From Tepidiphilus sp. J10 (GTDB lineage Bacteria > Pseudomonadota > Gammaproteobacteria > Burkholderiales > Thiobacillaceae), in NCBI GenBank assembly GCA_945897955.1, contig CAMDGQ010000006.1, positions 1 to 64,000 on the forward strand: DNA of 64,000 bases, given 5' to 3'. Below, one piece after another: positions 11,167-22,213 of the stretch. Positions within the stretch are counted from its first letter, which is position 1; each line of letters starts with the position of its first letter. The notes under the pieces are model-generated. The model was not told where the DNA came from, made no database searches, and was given only the letters and a program-made list of their open reading frames with translations. Position numbers and translations under genes: made by a program.

Positions 11167-12132
11167 TCAGGCGCGCCCTTCCTTGAACTTGCCATAGCCC
11201 ATCAGACGGGCATAGCGCGTATTGAGCAGCGCATTGAGGGGCCGTTCGCGCACGTTGATCAGCGTCTCGGACAAGGTCTTGCGCAACGATTCCATCATGG
11301 CCTCCGGGTCGCGATGCGCGCCGCCCAAGGGTTCGTTGACGATCTGGTCGATCAGGCCCAGTGTTTTCAGCTTCGGTGCGGTAATGCCCAGCGCTTCCGC
11401 TGCGGTGGAGGCCTTGTCGGCGCTCTTCCAGAGTATCGACGCGCAACCTTCAGGTGAAATCACCGAGTAGGTGGCGTACTGCAACATGATCAACGCATCG
11501 CCGACACCGATGGCCAAAGCGCCGCCGGAGCCTCCTTCGCCGATTACGGTGCAGATCACCGGCGTCTTCAACTCGGTCATGACATACAGATTGCGCGCGA
11601 TGGCTTCGGACTGGCCGCGCTCCTCAGCGTCGATGCCGGGATAAGCCCCCGGTGTATCGATGAAGGTGAAAACCGGGATGCGGAATTTTTCCGCCAGGCG
11701 CATCAACCGCAATGCCTTGCGATACCCCTCGGGACGCGGCATGCCGAAGTTGCGGTACTGGCGTTCCTTGGTATCACGGCCTTTCTGGTGCCCGATAACC
11801 ATGACCGTCTCGCCCTGGAAGCGCGCCAGACCGCCAACGATGGCGGCATCATCGGCAAACGCGCGATCGCCATGCAGTTCCTCGAACTCCGTGAACAGCC
11901 CCTGCACATAGTCCAGCGTGTAAGGCCGTTGCGGATGACGTGCCACTTGCGAAATCTGCCAGGCATTGAGCTTGCCGTAGATCTGTTTGGTCAATGCAGC
12001 GCTCTTCTTGCGCAAGCGCTCGATTTCTTCCGAGATATCGAGCGCGGGGTCGTTCTGCACCTCGGACAACTCTTCAATCTTCGCCTCCAGTTCGGCGATG
12101 GGCTGTTCGAAGTCGAGAAAAGTCAGCTTCAT
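11167..12132 (-). CDS. accA: Acetyl-CoA carboxylase carboxyltransferase subunit alpha
   Basis: AccA is the alpha half of the carboxyltransferase that transfers CO2 from carboxybiotin to acetyl-CoA, the first step of fatty-acid synthesis. The 321-residue product begins [20 protein letters not shown], typical of the family, and carries the oxyanion-hole glycines in [16 protein letters not shown]. Other conserved segments are [11 protein letters not shown] and [20 protein letters not shown]. It is co-directional with tilS, 8 nt away, an arrangement seen in many Proteobacteria. accD is not in the window. Confidence 0.97.
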   Translation of the reverse strand: MKLTFLDFEQPIAELEAKIEELSEVQNDPALDISEEIERLRKKSAALTKQIYGKLNAWQISQVARHPQRPYTLDYVQGLFTEFEELHGDRAFADDAAIVGGLARFQGETVMVIGHQKGRDTKERQYRNFGMPRPEGYRKALRLMRLAEKFRIPVFTFIDTPGAYPGIDAEERGQSEAIARNLYVMTELKTPVICTVIGEGGSGGALAIGVGDALIMLQYATYSVISPEGCASILWKSADKASTAAEALGITAPKLKTLGLIDQIVNEPLGGAHRDPEAMMESLRKTLSETLINVRERPLNALLNTRYARLMGYGKFKEGRA

Positions 12133-12196
12133 GTCGTGATCGGCTTGCCAGAAAGGGGGCGAATTCTACAGGAGCGGTCGAAAGCGGAATCAAGGA

Positions 12197-12682
12197 TCAA
12201 TGATGATGGCCGTGCGGACCATGAACGTGACCATGCTCGATTTCTTCCGCCAAGGCCAATCGCACCGATTGCACCACGCATTGCAAACGCAGGCTCTGGC
12301 CTGCCAGCGGGTGGTTGCCATCAACGACCACCTTGCCATCTGCCACGTCGGTAACGGTGTAGAGCATGACATGCTGGCCATCTTCGCTGGCGCCTTCAAG
12401 CTGCATGCCGACCTTCACTTCTTCCGGGAAAACATCGATGGGTTCGATCCGCACCAGTTCAGCGTCGTACTCGCCAAACGCATCTTCAGGCTCCAGCACC
12501 AGATCAAGTTCGGCGCCGGCTGACCGGCCTTCAAGCGCAGCTTCGACACGCGGAAAAATTCCGTCATAGCCGCCCTGAAGATAGACCGCCGGCGACTCGG
12601 CCAATGCCTCCTCAAGCAACTCGCCATCCAGGGTGCTGAGTCTATAGGTCAATGCGACTACGGTGTCTTTTGCTATTTGCAA
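12197..12682 (-). CDS. slyD: SlyD-like FKBP-type peptidyl-prolyl cis-trans isomerase
   Basis: SlyD-type proteins combine an FKBP prolyl isomerase with an IF (insert-in-flap) chaperone domain and often bind nickel. The 161-residue product has the split FKBP fold, with VVALTYRLSTLDGELLEE at the start, EPEDAFGEYD in the flap and NHPLAGQSLRLQ after the insert. It has a short His-rich tail (HGHVHGPHGHHH), much shorter than in E. coli SlyD. Translation probably starts at the TTG at 12682, because AAGGAG lies six bases upstream. The TTG directly abuts the stop codon of the peroxiredoxin gene. Confidence 0.92.
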   Translation of the reverse strand: MQIAKDTVVALTYRLSTLDGELLEEALAESPAVYLQGGYDGIFPRVEAALEGRSAGAELDLVLEPEDAFGEYDAELVRIEPIDVFPEEVKVGMQLEGASEDGQHVMLYTVTDVADGKVVVDGNHPLAGQSLRLQCVVQSVRLALAEEIEHGHVHGPHGHHH

Positions 12683-13144
12683 TTAAAGCTCCTTAACAAG
12701 TTTGAAAACTTCGGCGGCGTGCCCCTTCGGCGTCACGCCTGACAGAACATGCGCAATCATGCCCTGCCCATCAATGATAAAAGTAGTGCGATTGACGCCC
12801 TCGCGCATCACGCCATCGACTTCACGGTTGACCAGAACACCATAGTCCCGGCAAGCGATACCGTCCTTGTCGGCCAACAGACGTACCGTGATGCCATGCT
12901 TGTCGCGAAACGCGCCGTGTCGAATACAGTCATCGCGCGAGACCCCCACCACAGCGCAGTCGAGTCGCGTGAAGTCGTTCTCAAGATCGCTGAACTCGAT
13001 CGCTTCCGTCGTGCAGCCGGGCGTATCATCCCGCACGTAAAAAAACAGCACGAGCGGCTTGGCCTGGTAATCCGTCAGTCTGGCGATGGTCATATCCGCG
13101 TCGGGTAATTCGAAATGCGGCGCGCGCTCGCCCATGTTCAGCAT
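12683..13144 (-). CDS. Bcp/PrxQ-type thioredoxin-dependent peroxiredoxin
   Basis: Peroxiredoxins of the Bcp/PrxQ family reduce peroxides using a peroxidatic cysteine. The product (153 residues from the ATG at 13144) has the signature YVRDDTPGCTTEAIEF with the peroxidatic Cys. The family's usual resolving Cys, five residues further on (CxxxxC), is replaced by Ile, so it must use another cysteine (two are available, in DDCIRHG and IACRDYG) or a one-Cys cycle. The ATG at 13144 has GAGGA nine bases upstream; the GTG at 13153 would be too close to that site. It is directly followed by slyD and is divergent from the oxygenase gene. Confidence 0.88.
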   Translation of the reverse strand: MLNMGERAPHFELPDADMTIARLTDYQAKPLVLFFYVRDDTPGCTTEAIEFSDLENDFTRLDCAVVGVSRDDCIRHGAFRDKHGITVRLLADKDGIACRDYGVLVNREVDGVMREGVNRTTFIIDGQGMIAHVLSGVTPKGHAAEVFKLVKEL

Positions 13145-13174
13145 ATCTTCCACTCCTCGTGACAGATCAAAAAC

Positions 13175-13203
13175 ATTATATGAACAAACCCTTGATCAAA
13201 CCC
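13175..13203 (-). promoter_or_regulatory. Possible promoter of the peroxiredoxin-slyD pair
   Basis: On the minus strand a perfect TATAAT lies at 13180-13175, about 30 nt before the chosen ATG. A poor -35 (GGGTTT) sits 17 nt further upstream. The -10 overlaps the start region of the divergent oxygenase gene, so expression of the two genes may interfere. Confidence 0.4.
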
Positions 13204-14388
13204 GCTCACGCCAGCCGGAACCAACCGGACAAGCCATTCACGGATGCGGATTATTCCCTGCAAACCCTGCTTGGCGGCATGTCGGTAGAAAAATTTCTTG
13301 CGGATCACTGGCACAAGAAACCCCTTCTGATACGACAGGCCTTGCCCGGTTTCGGCAACTGGCTGAATCGTGAGAGCCTGACCGAACTGGCCTGCCAGGA
13401 CAATTCGGAAGGTCGCCTGGTGCAATTCAAGCGCGGCAAGTGCCTGCTCGAATACGGCCCGTTCGATCCCGAGACTTTGCGGACTCTACCCAAACGCGAC
13501 TGGAGCCTGCTCGTCTCCGGCGTCAATCATCTGCTGCCCGAGGCCGACTGGTTGCTGCATCGCTTCGACTTCATCCCCGCCGCCCGCCTCGACGATCTGA
13601 TGGTCAGCTTTGCGCCGCCAGGCGGCGGCGTCGGCCCGCATTTCGACTCCTACGATGTATTTCTGATCCAGGGCCAAGGACGTCGCCGCTGGGAAATCAG
13701 CACGCAAGATGACCTAACTGTCGTCGATGGCGCGCCGCTTCGCATTCTGCAAAATTTTCGCGTCGATGAATCCTGGGAACTTGATCCGGGCGACATGCTG
13801 TATCTCCCCCCGCAACTCGCGCATAACGGCGTCGCGCTGACCGATTGCATGACCTGGTCGGTAGGATTCCGAGCCCCTAAAGCGGAGGAAATCGTCGGCC
13901 AGTTTCTGACCTACCTGCAGGACAAACTCGAACTGCCCGGCATGTACTCCGACCCCGATCTGAAACAGCAAAAACATGTCGCCGAAATACCCGCCGCGAT
14001 GCTCGACTGGGCCGAGAAAACCATCAAAGCTGCGGCACGCTGGAACAAATCGGATATTGCCGACTTTCTCGGCCGCTATCTCAGCGAACCAAAACCGCAT
14101 GTTTATTTTGATCCGCCATACAGGCCCAAATCCCTCACCGCCTTCACCAAAGCCGTCCAGAAGACCGGCCTGGCCCTTGATGCCCGCAGCCAGATGCTGT
14201 TCAGGGGAGAGGCCTTCTTCTTGAATGGCGAGCGCGTTGAAGCCTCGACGGTCATGCAGCCAACCCTGAAAACGCTGGCAGACAAACGCTTTCTGTTGCC
14301 CGGCGAATGCGGACAGGAGCAAGGCCAGGAGATGCTCGCCCTGCTCTATCTCTGGTACCAGGCGGGCTTCCTGTTTCCCGCCGGATAG
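13180..14388 (+). CDS. roxA: RoxA/YcfD-type ribosomal protein L16 arginine hydroxylase (JmjC cupin)
   Basis: These 2-oxoglutarate/Fe(II) oxygenases hydroxylate an arginine of ribosomal protein L16. The product (402 residues from the ATG at 13180) carries the family start MSVEKFLADHWHKKPLLIRQ, the iron motif HFDSYDVFLIQGQGRRRW (H-x-D) and a distal histidine in PPQLAHNGVAL, followed by a C-terminal dimerisation/winged-helix region. The start is uncertain. The GTG at 13159 and the ATG at 13279 are also possible, and none has a clear ribosome-binding site; the conserved family region begins only around 13279. It converges on gltD across a bidirectional terminator. Confidence 0.87.
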   Translation: MNKPLIKPAHASRNQPDKPFTDADYSLQTLLGGMSVEKFLADHWHKKPLLIRQALPGFGNWLNRESLTELACQDNSEGRLVQFKRGKCLLEYGPFDPETLRTLPKRDWSLLVSGVNHLLPEADWLLHRFDFIPAARLDDLMVSFAPPGGGVGPHFDSYDVFLIQGQGRRRWEISTQDDLTVVDGAPLRILQNFRVDESWELDPGDMLYLPPQLAHNGVALTDCMTWSVGFRAPKAEEIVGQFLTYLQDKLELPGMYSDPDLKQQKHVAEIPAAMLDWAEKTIKAAARWNKSDIADFLGRYLSEPKPHVYFDPPYRPKSLTAFTKAVQKTGLALDARSQMLFRGEAFFLNGERVEASTVMQPTLKTLADKRFLLPGECGQEQGQEMLALLYLWYQAGFLFPAG

Positions 14389-14438
14389 CACTGAGCCATC
14401 AATATCGAATCTGGAAAAAGCAGTCGAACAAGACGCAA

Positions 14439-14466
14439 AACGGGGCGCTGTTTTCAGCGCCCCGTT
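14439..14466. terminator. Bidirectional intrinsic terminator between roxA and gltD
   Basis: A perfect 12-bp stem (AACGGGGCGCTG / CAGCGCCCCGTT) with a TTTT loop lies between the convergent genes. AAAA precedes it on the plus strand, which becomes TTTT following it on the minus strand, so it should stop gltBD transcription and probably roxA readthrough. A second small hairpin (GACAGACT / AGTCTGTC) follows at 14479-14501. Confidence 0.8.
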
Positions 14467-14519
14467 GATTTCAATTCCGACAGACTGCTGGACAGTCTGT
14501 CTTGCCCTGCTGGCAAGGT

Positions 14520-15955
<1,436 letters not shown>

Positions 15956-15956
<1 letters not shown>

Positions 15957-18900
15957 TACGCGGCCTCCAGCAATTTCTGTTCGGCCATTTCGATCAGGGC
16001 GCGCTTGTATTCATTCGGCATCACCTTGACGAACTTGCCACGATATTCATTCCAGTTGTCCAGGATGGTCCTGGCGCTGACGCTGCCGGTGTAGGCGGCA
16101 TGCTTCTCGATCAAGCCCTTCAGCGTCACTTCATCGGCCTGGCCCTTGTGCTGCGTTGCGCTGTTGCCGACGGCATCGGCCGGTTCGACCTTCTCCAGCG
16201 ACACCATGGACAGATTGCAGCGTTTGCCAAACAGGCCGTCCTCGTCCAGCACATAGGCGACGCCGCCCGACATGCCGGCGGCGAAGTTGCGCCCGGTCTG
16301 GCCCAGCACAACCACCGTGCCGCCAGTCATGTATTCGCAACCATGATCGCCGACGCCCTCAACCACCGCGCTGGCGCCCGAGTTGCGCACGCAGAAACGC
16401 TCGCCGGCGACGCCGCGGAAATAGCTCTCGCCGGTGGTCGCGCCATACATGACGGTATTGCCGACGATGATGTTTTCCGACGGCGTGGCGCCGAATGCCG
16501 CCGGCGGCCTGATGACGATGCGGCCGCCACAGAGTCCCTTGCCGACATAGTCGTTGCCTTCGCCGGTCAGTTCGAACGTGATGCCATGTGCCAGGAAAGC
16601 GGCGAAGCTCTGGCCGGCGGTGCCGGTGAGTTTGACCGTGATGCTGTCGTTCGGCAGACCGGCATGGCCGTAACGGCTGGCGACCTGATTCGACAGCATG
16701 GCGCCGACGGTGCGATTGACGTTGCTGATCCGCGTTTCGATGACCACGTTTTCGCCACCTTCCAGCGCCGGCAGCGCCTGCTGGATCAGCGTGTTGTCGA
16801 GCGCGTGTTCCAGGCCGTGGTCTTGCGTTTCGCAATGATGCCGAGCGACATTCGCGGCCACCTTGGGCTGGTAGAAGATGCGGCTGAAGTCGAGCCCGCT
16901 GGCTTTCCAGTGGTCGATACCGGCGCGCATGTCGAGCAAGTCGGAACGACCGGTCAGGTCGGAGAATTTGCGGATGCCCATCCTGGCCATCAACTCGCGC
17001 GCTTCTTCAGCGACGAAGAAGAAGTAATTCACCACATGCTCGGGCTGGCCGGTGAATTTCCGGCGCAGCACCGGGTCTTGTGTGGCGACACCGACCGGGC
17101 AGGTATTCAGATGGCATTTGCGCATCATGATGCAGCCTTCGACGACCAGCGGCGCGGTGGCAAAACCGAATTCGTCCGCCCCCAGCAACGCGCCGATGAC
17201 CACATCGCGACCGGTCTTCATCTGGCCATCCACCTGTACCGCGACGCGACCGCGCAACTGGTTCAGCACCAGGGTCTGCTGGGTTTCGGCGAGACCGATT
17301 TCCCACGGGCTGCCGGCGTGCTTGATCGACGACAGCGGCGAAGCGCCGGTGCCGCCGTCATAGCCGGCGATCACGATATGGTCGGACTTGGCCTTGGCCA
17401 CACCCGCCGCAACCGTGCCGACGCCGGTTTCCGACACCAGCTTGACCGAGATCGAGGCTTTTGGATTGGCGTTCTTCAGGTCGTGAATGAGCTGCGCCAG
17501 GTCTTCGATGGAATAGATGTCGTGGTGCGGCGGCGGCGAAATCAGGCCGACGCCAGGTACCGAGAAACGCAGCTTGGCGATGTATTCGGACACCTTGCCG
17601 CCGGGCAGTTGACCACCCTCGCCGGGCTTGGCGCCTTGCGCCATCTTGATCTGGATCTGGTCGGCGTTGGCCAGGTATTCAGCGGTCACGCCGAAACGGC
17701 CGGACGCCACCTGCTTGATCTTCGATCGCATCGAATCGCCCGCTTTCAGCGGGATGTCGGCGACGACACGGCTCTTGCCGATCAATTCGGACAAGGTGGT
17801 GTCGGTCTTCACCGGCTGGAAGCGCACGGCGTCTTCGCCGCCTTCGCCGGTATTCGACTTGCCGCCGATGCGGTTCATCGCCAGCGCCAGCACGGTATGC
17901 GCCTCGGTGGAAATCGAACCGAGCGACATCGCGCCAGTGGCAAAGCGGGTCACGATGCTGGCCGCCGATTCGACTTCTTCCAGCGGCACCGGCGCGCCGG
18001 CCGATTTGATCTCGAACAGGCCGCGCAGGGTCAGGTGACGCTTGCTCTGATCGTTGATCAGGCGGGCGTATTCCTTGTAAGTCTCGTATTTGTTGGTGCG
18101 CGTCGCGTTTTGCAATTTGGCGATGGAATCCGGCGTCCACAAATGATCTTCACCGCGCACGCGGAAGGCGTATTCGCCACCGGCTTCGAGCGCGTTGGCC
18201 AGCACCGGGTCCAGGCCGAACGCGGCCAGATGCTGGCGCAGCGCCTCTTCCGCCACTTCGAGCAGGCCGATGCCTTCGACGTTGCTCGACGTGCCTGGGA
18301 AATATGCGTCGATGAAGCCGCTGTTGAGGCCGATGGCGTCGAATATCTGCGCGCCACAATAGGACTGGTAAGTCGAGATGCCCATCTTGGACATCACCTT
18401 GTACAAGCCCTTGCCGACCGCCTTGACGAACTTCTTCTGCGCTTCCTTGCTATCCGGCAGACCGAATCCGGCGATGGTTTCGAACGCCAGCCACGGGCAC
18501 ACGGCTTCCGCGCCATAGCCGGCCAGCAACGCGAAATGATGCGTCTCGCGCGCCGAACCGGTATCAATGACCAGGCCGGTATTGGTGCGCAGACCGGCGC
18601 TGACCAGGTGGTGATGCACGGCGGCGCAGGCCAGCAAGGCCGGAATGGCCAGACGATCAGGGCTAACCGCGCGATCTGACAGAATCAGCACGTTGTAACC
18701 GTCATGCACCGATTTTTCTGCGGCTTCGCACAGCGCGGCGATTGCGTCGCGCATGCCTTTGGCGCCCAGGCTCACCGGATAGGTGATGTCGGCAACCAGC
18801 GCCCTGAAACGGCTTTGCGTCAGGCTGTCGATAACCTTCAGCTTGGCCAGTTCGTCCGGCATCAACACCGGCTGACTGGCTTCCAGGCGCAGCGGCGGAT

Positions 18901-20575
18901 CGGAGACATCGGTGGCGTCATCCAGGCCAAGCAGGTTCGGTTTTGGCCCGATGAAGGTCACCAGCGACATCACCAGTTCCTCGCGGATCGGGTCGATCGG
19001 CGGATTGGTGACCTGCGCGAACAGTTGCTTGAAGTAGTGATAGAACGGCTTGGTCTTGTCGGACAGCACCGGCAGCGCGGCGTCGTTGCCCATTGAACCC
19101 GTGGCCTCTTCGCCATTGGTCGCCATCGGCAACATGATGAACTTGAGGTCTTCCTGCGTGTAGCCGAAGGCCTGCTGTGCGTCGAGCACGGATGCGGGCA
19201 GATCGAGTTTGACCTCGACCTTGGGCAGGTCGCCGATGAAATAGCGCGACTTCTCGATCCACTCGCGATAAGGCCTGGCTTGCGCAAGCGAATGCTTGAC
19301 CTCCTCATCGGACAGTATGCGGCCCTGTTCCATGTCGATCAGCAGCATCTTGCCCGGTTGCAGACGCCATTTCTTGACGATCTTTTCTTCCGGGAAGGTG
19401 AGCACGCCCATTTCGGAGGCCATCATCACGAAGCCGTCGTCGGTGACCAGATAGCGCGCCGGACGCAGGCCGTTGCGGTCCAGCGTGGCGCCGATCACGC
19501 GGCCATCGGTAAAGGCGACGGCGGCGGGACCGTCCCACGGTTCCATCAGCGCGGCGTTGTATTCGTAGAAGGCGCGGCGATCCTCATCCATCAACGGATT
19601 GTTCGACCAGGCTTCCGGGATCAGCAACATCATCGCGTGCGGCAGCGAGTAGCCGCCGGCGACCAGCAATTCAAGCGCGTTGTCGAAGGAAGCCGAATCG
19701 GACTGGCCTTCCGCGATCAGCGGCCAGAGTTTTTCCAGATCGTCGCCCAAAACGGCGGATTTCATCGCGCCATGCCGCGCCGCCATCCAGTTGACGTTGC
19801 CGCGCAGCGTGTTGATCTCGCCGTTGTGCGCGATCATGCGGAACGGATGCGCCAGATCCCAGGCCGGGAAGGTGTTGGTGGAGAAGCGCTGATGCACCAG
19901 TGCGAGCGCCGACTCCATGCGCTCATCCTGCAAATCCAGGTAATACGTGCCCACTTCCTCGGCCAGCAGCATGCCCTTGTAAACCAGGGTACGGGACGAC
20001 AGCGACGGAATATAGAATTGCGAACCGTCATCCAGTTTCAACGCGCGCACGGCATGTTCGACGCGTTTGCGAATGACGAACAATTTGCGCTCGAACACAT
20101 TCTGGTCGGCACATTCGGCGCTTTTGCCAATAAACACCTGGCGCATGATCGGCTCGATGGCCTGCGCGGCGGCGGCGATATCGCGGTTGTCGCGCGGCAC
20201 ATCGCGCCAGCCCAGGCAGTTCTGGCCTTCTTCATGCACGATGCGGGCGATGGCGGATTCGCAGGCGACGCGGCCATTGCCGGATTGCGGCAAAAACACC
20301 GTGCCGCAGGCGTATTCGCCGACTGCCGGCAAGGTGATCGCCAGTTTGGCGGCTTCATGGCGCAGAAACGCATCAGGCAACTGAATCAGAATGCCGGCAC
20401 CGTCCCCCAGTTTCGGGTCGTATCCGGTGGCGCCGCGATGGGTCAGATTCTTCAGAATCTGCAAGCCCTGACGCACGATGGCGTGGCTTTTCTCGCCTTT
20501 TATATGTGCTACGAAACCGACCCCGCACGCATCATGTTCGTGCGCCGGATTATATAAACCCTGTCTTGCTGGCAT
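15956..20575 (-). CDS. gltB: Glutamate synthase (NADPH) large subunit
   Basis: GltB transfers the amide of glutamine to 2-oxoglutarate, giving two glutamates; with glutamine synthetase this is the main ammonia-assimilation route. The 1539-residue product has the N-terminal class II amidotransferase with its nucleophile exposed after a short propeptide ([14 protein letters not shown]). It also has a central domain, the FMN-binding synthase domain with the 3Fe-4S motif [15 protein letters not shown], and a C-terminal GXGXG repeat domain. The gltB-gltD order is as in most Proteobacteria. A very long open frame on the opposite strand is a composition artefact. Confidence 0.98.
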
Positions 20576-20781
20576 TACCGCTTAACCTGTCCATCCCTCG
20601 ACTAACCACTGCGCGCGCGCCAAACCGAGGGTGTCTGGCGCGGCCAGCCCGACACCGGATCGGGCAATGAATATTCAGGCGAATTTGTACAAAACCGGCG
20701 GACGATACTACTTTCAACCCCGGATCAGTTCAACCGCAGGTTTGGCCAATTCCACGGCAAATTTGTTCAATCCGAAAATTC

Positions 20782-20809
20782 GTCATTCCGGCGAATGCCG
20801 GAATCCAGA
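20782..20809. repeat. dRS3-like palindromic repeat
   Basis: ATTCCGGC-GAAT-GCCGGAAT within GTCATTCCGGCGAATGCC... is a perfect 8-bp-arm hairpin. It matches the form of the widely dispersed GTCATTCCCGCGAAAGCGGGAATCC repeats (dRS3 of Neisseria and relatives). It is the only recognisable item in the 262-nt gap between gltB and the toxin gene; the rest of that gap shows nothing coding. Confidence 0.75.
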
Positions 20810-20837
20810 TTTCACAGGAAATCACCTCGTCTTGAAA

Positions 20838-21359
20838 TCAGCCTGGCGGAAACCGCAATTGCGAGAAGCTGCGTCCATTCAGGATCGCTCGACGCTCGAC
20901 CTCGGCGGCGGAATCCAGCCAGCCGCGCTGTTCAAGGAATAACAGAAAAGCGCGAGTACTCACCTTGCGGGCGTTCCCCGGCAGCAAAAAGCCGGCCCGC
21001 GCAATCTTGTGGTCCTCGAACAGAAAGACCCCGGTGCGCGGCGGACTCAGGACAGCAAACTGGTTCATGGTCTCCTGGATGGCAAATTCACCCAGGTTGG
21101 CTTTTACCGGAGGCGAAGCCGCCTCGGCCAGCACAGCCTGGTATTGCCGGAACAACTGAGTGGCGCGAACTGGCAAATGCCTGGCCGCGACCCATTCGCC
21201 AATGGCGCGGCTGGTCGGGGTTTCGTTGCGGGTCACTTCATGCAACACCATATCGACGATTTCCACCGACCAACCCGGCTTCAACAACAAGTCCAGCGCA
21301 TCCGCATACGCCAGCGTAATCAATGGCCCGGCATCGGGCAGCAGCGCGATATCAGTCAC
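20838..21359 (-). CDS. PIN-domain toxin
   Basis: The 173-residue product starts DIALLPDAGPLITLAYADALDLLL, the hydrophobic-strand-plus-Asp start of PIN-domain ribonucleases. Further acidic residues fall where the metal site needs them: Glu in VLHEVTR, Glu in NLGEFAIQE, and Asp in VFLFEDHKIA. PIN toxins of VapC type cleave RNA, often initiator tRNA or rRNA. It lies 6 nt downstream of a ribbon-helix-helix gene, the usual toxin-antitoxin arrangement. It is longer than classical VapC (about 130 residues), so I do not give it that name. Confidence 0.75.
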   Translation of the reverse strand: MTDIALLPDAGPLITLAYADALDLLLKPGWSVEIVDMVLHEVTRNETPTSRAIGEWVAARHLPVRATQLFRQYQAVLAEAASPPVKANLGEFAIQETMNQFAVLSPPRTGVFLFEDHKIARAGFLLPGNARKVSTRAFLLFLEQRGWLDSAAEVERRAILNGRSFSQLRFPPG

Positions 21360-21365
21360 AGGCTC

Positions 21366-21713
21366 TCAGTCGGCCAGTGCGTCAAGGCTCTCCACCATCC
21401 CCCGCGTGGCGACCGCCGGCAGGCGCGGCATGGGCAGATGCGCCTGCGCCATCAGCAAGAACAGATCTTCCTCACTGCCGATTCCCAGACGCGCCAGCGT
21501 CGCCCGGTCATCCGCGCGGCCCAGCGAAAAGTCCAGCAAAGCCCGGAAGTTCTGATTCCCGCCCGCCTCCGCAGCCTCAAAGGTCTCCACCAGATAGCGC
21601 AACTCGGCATTGAACAAGGCATTGATCGAGGTATCCGCCTGCGCCGCCACCACCTTGGCGCGCTTGAGCAGATCGCGGTCAACGGAACCGGTGAAGTTGA
21701 CAGTAGTGGACAT
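21366..21713 (-). CDS. Ribbon-helix-helix antitoxin of the PIN module
   Basis: The 115-residue protein has an N-terminal strand-helix-helix segment (TVNFTGSVDRDLLKRAKVVA, then ADTSINALFNAELRYLVE) of the CopG/Arc ribbon-helix-helix type. It ends in a hydrophobic tail (EEDLFLLMAQAHLPMPRLP) that could occupy the toxin active site. AAGGAA lies five bases before the ATG. The palindrome just upstream is the probable operator, so the pair is likely autoregulated. No specific named family was recognised. Confidence 0.72.
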   Translation of the reverse strand: MSTTVNFTGSVDRDLLKRAKVVAAQADTSINALFNAELRYLVETFEAAEAGGNQNFRALLDFSLGRADDRATLARLGIGSEEDLFLLMAQAHLPMPRLPAVATRGMVESLDALAD

Positions 21714-21748
21714 GGCGCTTCCTTAGCTGATGAATGACCGGGCCAGAT

Positions 21749-21768
21749 TAACACATGATTATGTGTTA
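21749..21768. promoter_or_regulatory. Palindromic operator/promoter of the toxin-antitoxin pair
   Basis: TAACACAT-GATT-ATGTGTTA is a perfect 8-bp inverted repeat, 36 nt upstream of the antitoxin start. Read on the minus strand it contains CATAAT, a good -10 hexamer, so a repressor bound here would block the promoter. This fits conditional autoregulation by an RHH antitoxin. Confidence 0.65.
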
Positions 21769-22213
21769 GCCCGAGGATGGAGCTACAGCCTGTGAATTGC
21801 CAGCAAGTTTTCCACAGGCCGGCCAGGGCGAGATAACTGGCTGCTAGACAAGCGCGGGGAAAATGGCCTGGAAAGAATCTACCGCTTGGCTTGGCTGGGC
21901 TGGATTAAAAAAAACTGAAATCACGGTGGGCGACTCCCATTCTTGCGGTTTCGGGCATCTTGCGCGCCCTTGATATTGAATTTGCTTGGCGGCGGCAATT
22001 TAGCACTGCTTGTCGAGCGCCAGCCACCCGATGCCGCGTCTGAACCTGTTTGGCGCTTACCTTTCGCATTGCTTGGCCGTGGATGCGATTGGTTCGGCCC
22101 GATTTAACCAAGATTGCCTGCCGGGGCGTAGGGTGCGCCATGCGCACCTCTCAGCCGCTCAGTGCGCATGGCGCACCCTACGGTTTCATGGATAAATCCG
22201 GCCGGATCAATAT
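21769..22213. other. Intergenic region between antitoxin and hvfC
   Basis: This 445-nt stretch contains no convincing gene; an 80-codon open frame on the minus strand (21905-22147) has no ribosome-binding site and Arg-rich shadow-like composition. The only structured item is the long palindrome at 22127-22182. The first part (21770-22060) shows nothing I recognise. Confidence 0.6.
22127..22182. repeat. Long perfect inverted repeat (REP-like hairpin)
   Basis: Two 21-bp arms (22127-22147 and 22162-22182), core GTAGGGTGCGCCATGCGCAC, are exact reverse complements around a 14-nt loop. Hairpins with this GTAGGGTGCGCCATGCGC core are dispersed in many proteobacterial genomes. This one lies 31 nt after the end of hvfC and could act as a transcript end or mRNA stabiliser for the hvf operon. 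Confidence 0.8.

Noticed and set aside
16100-18679. 859-codon open frame on the plus strand
   Set aside because: It lies antisense to gltB, whose protein is clearly recognisable; long shadow frames are expected at this GC content.
21905-22147. 80-codon open frame on the minus strand
   Set aside because: No ribosome-binding site, Arg/Ala-rich composition, and it runs into the palindrome arm at 22127.
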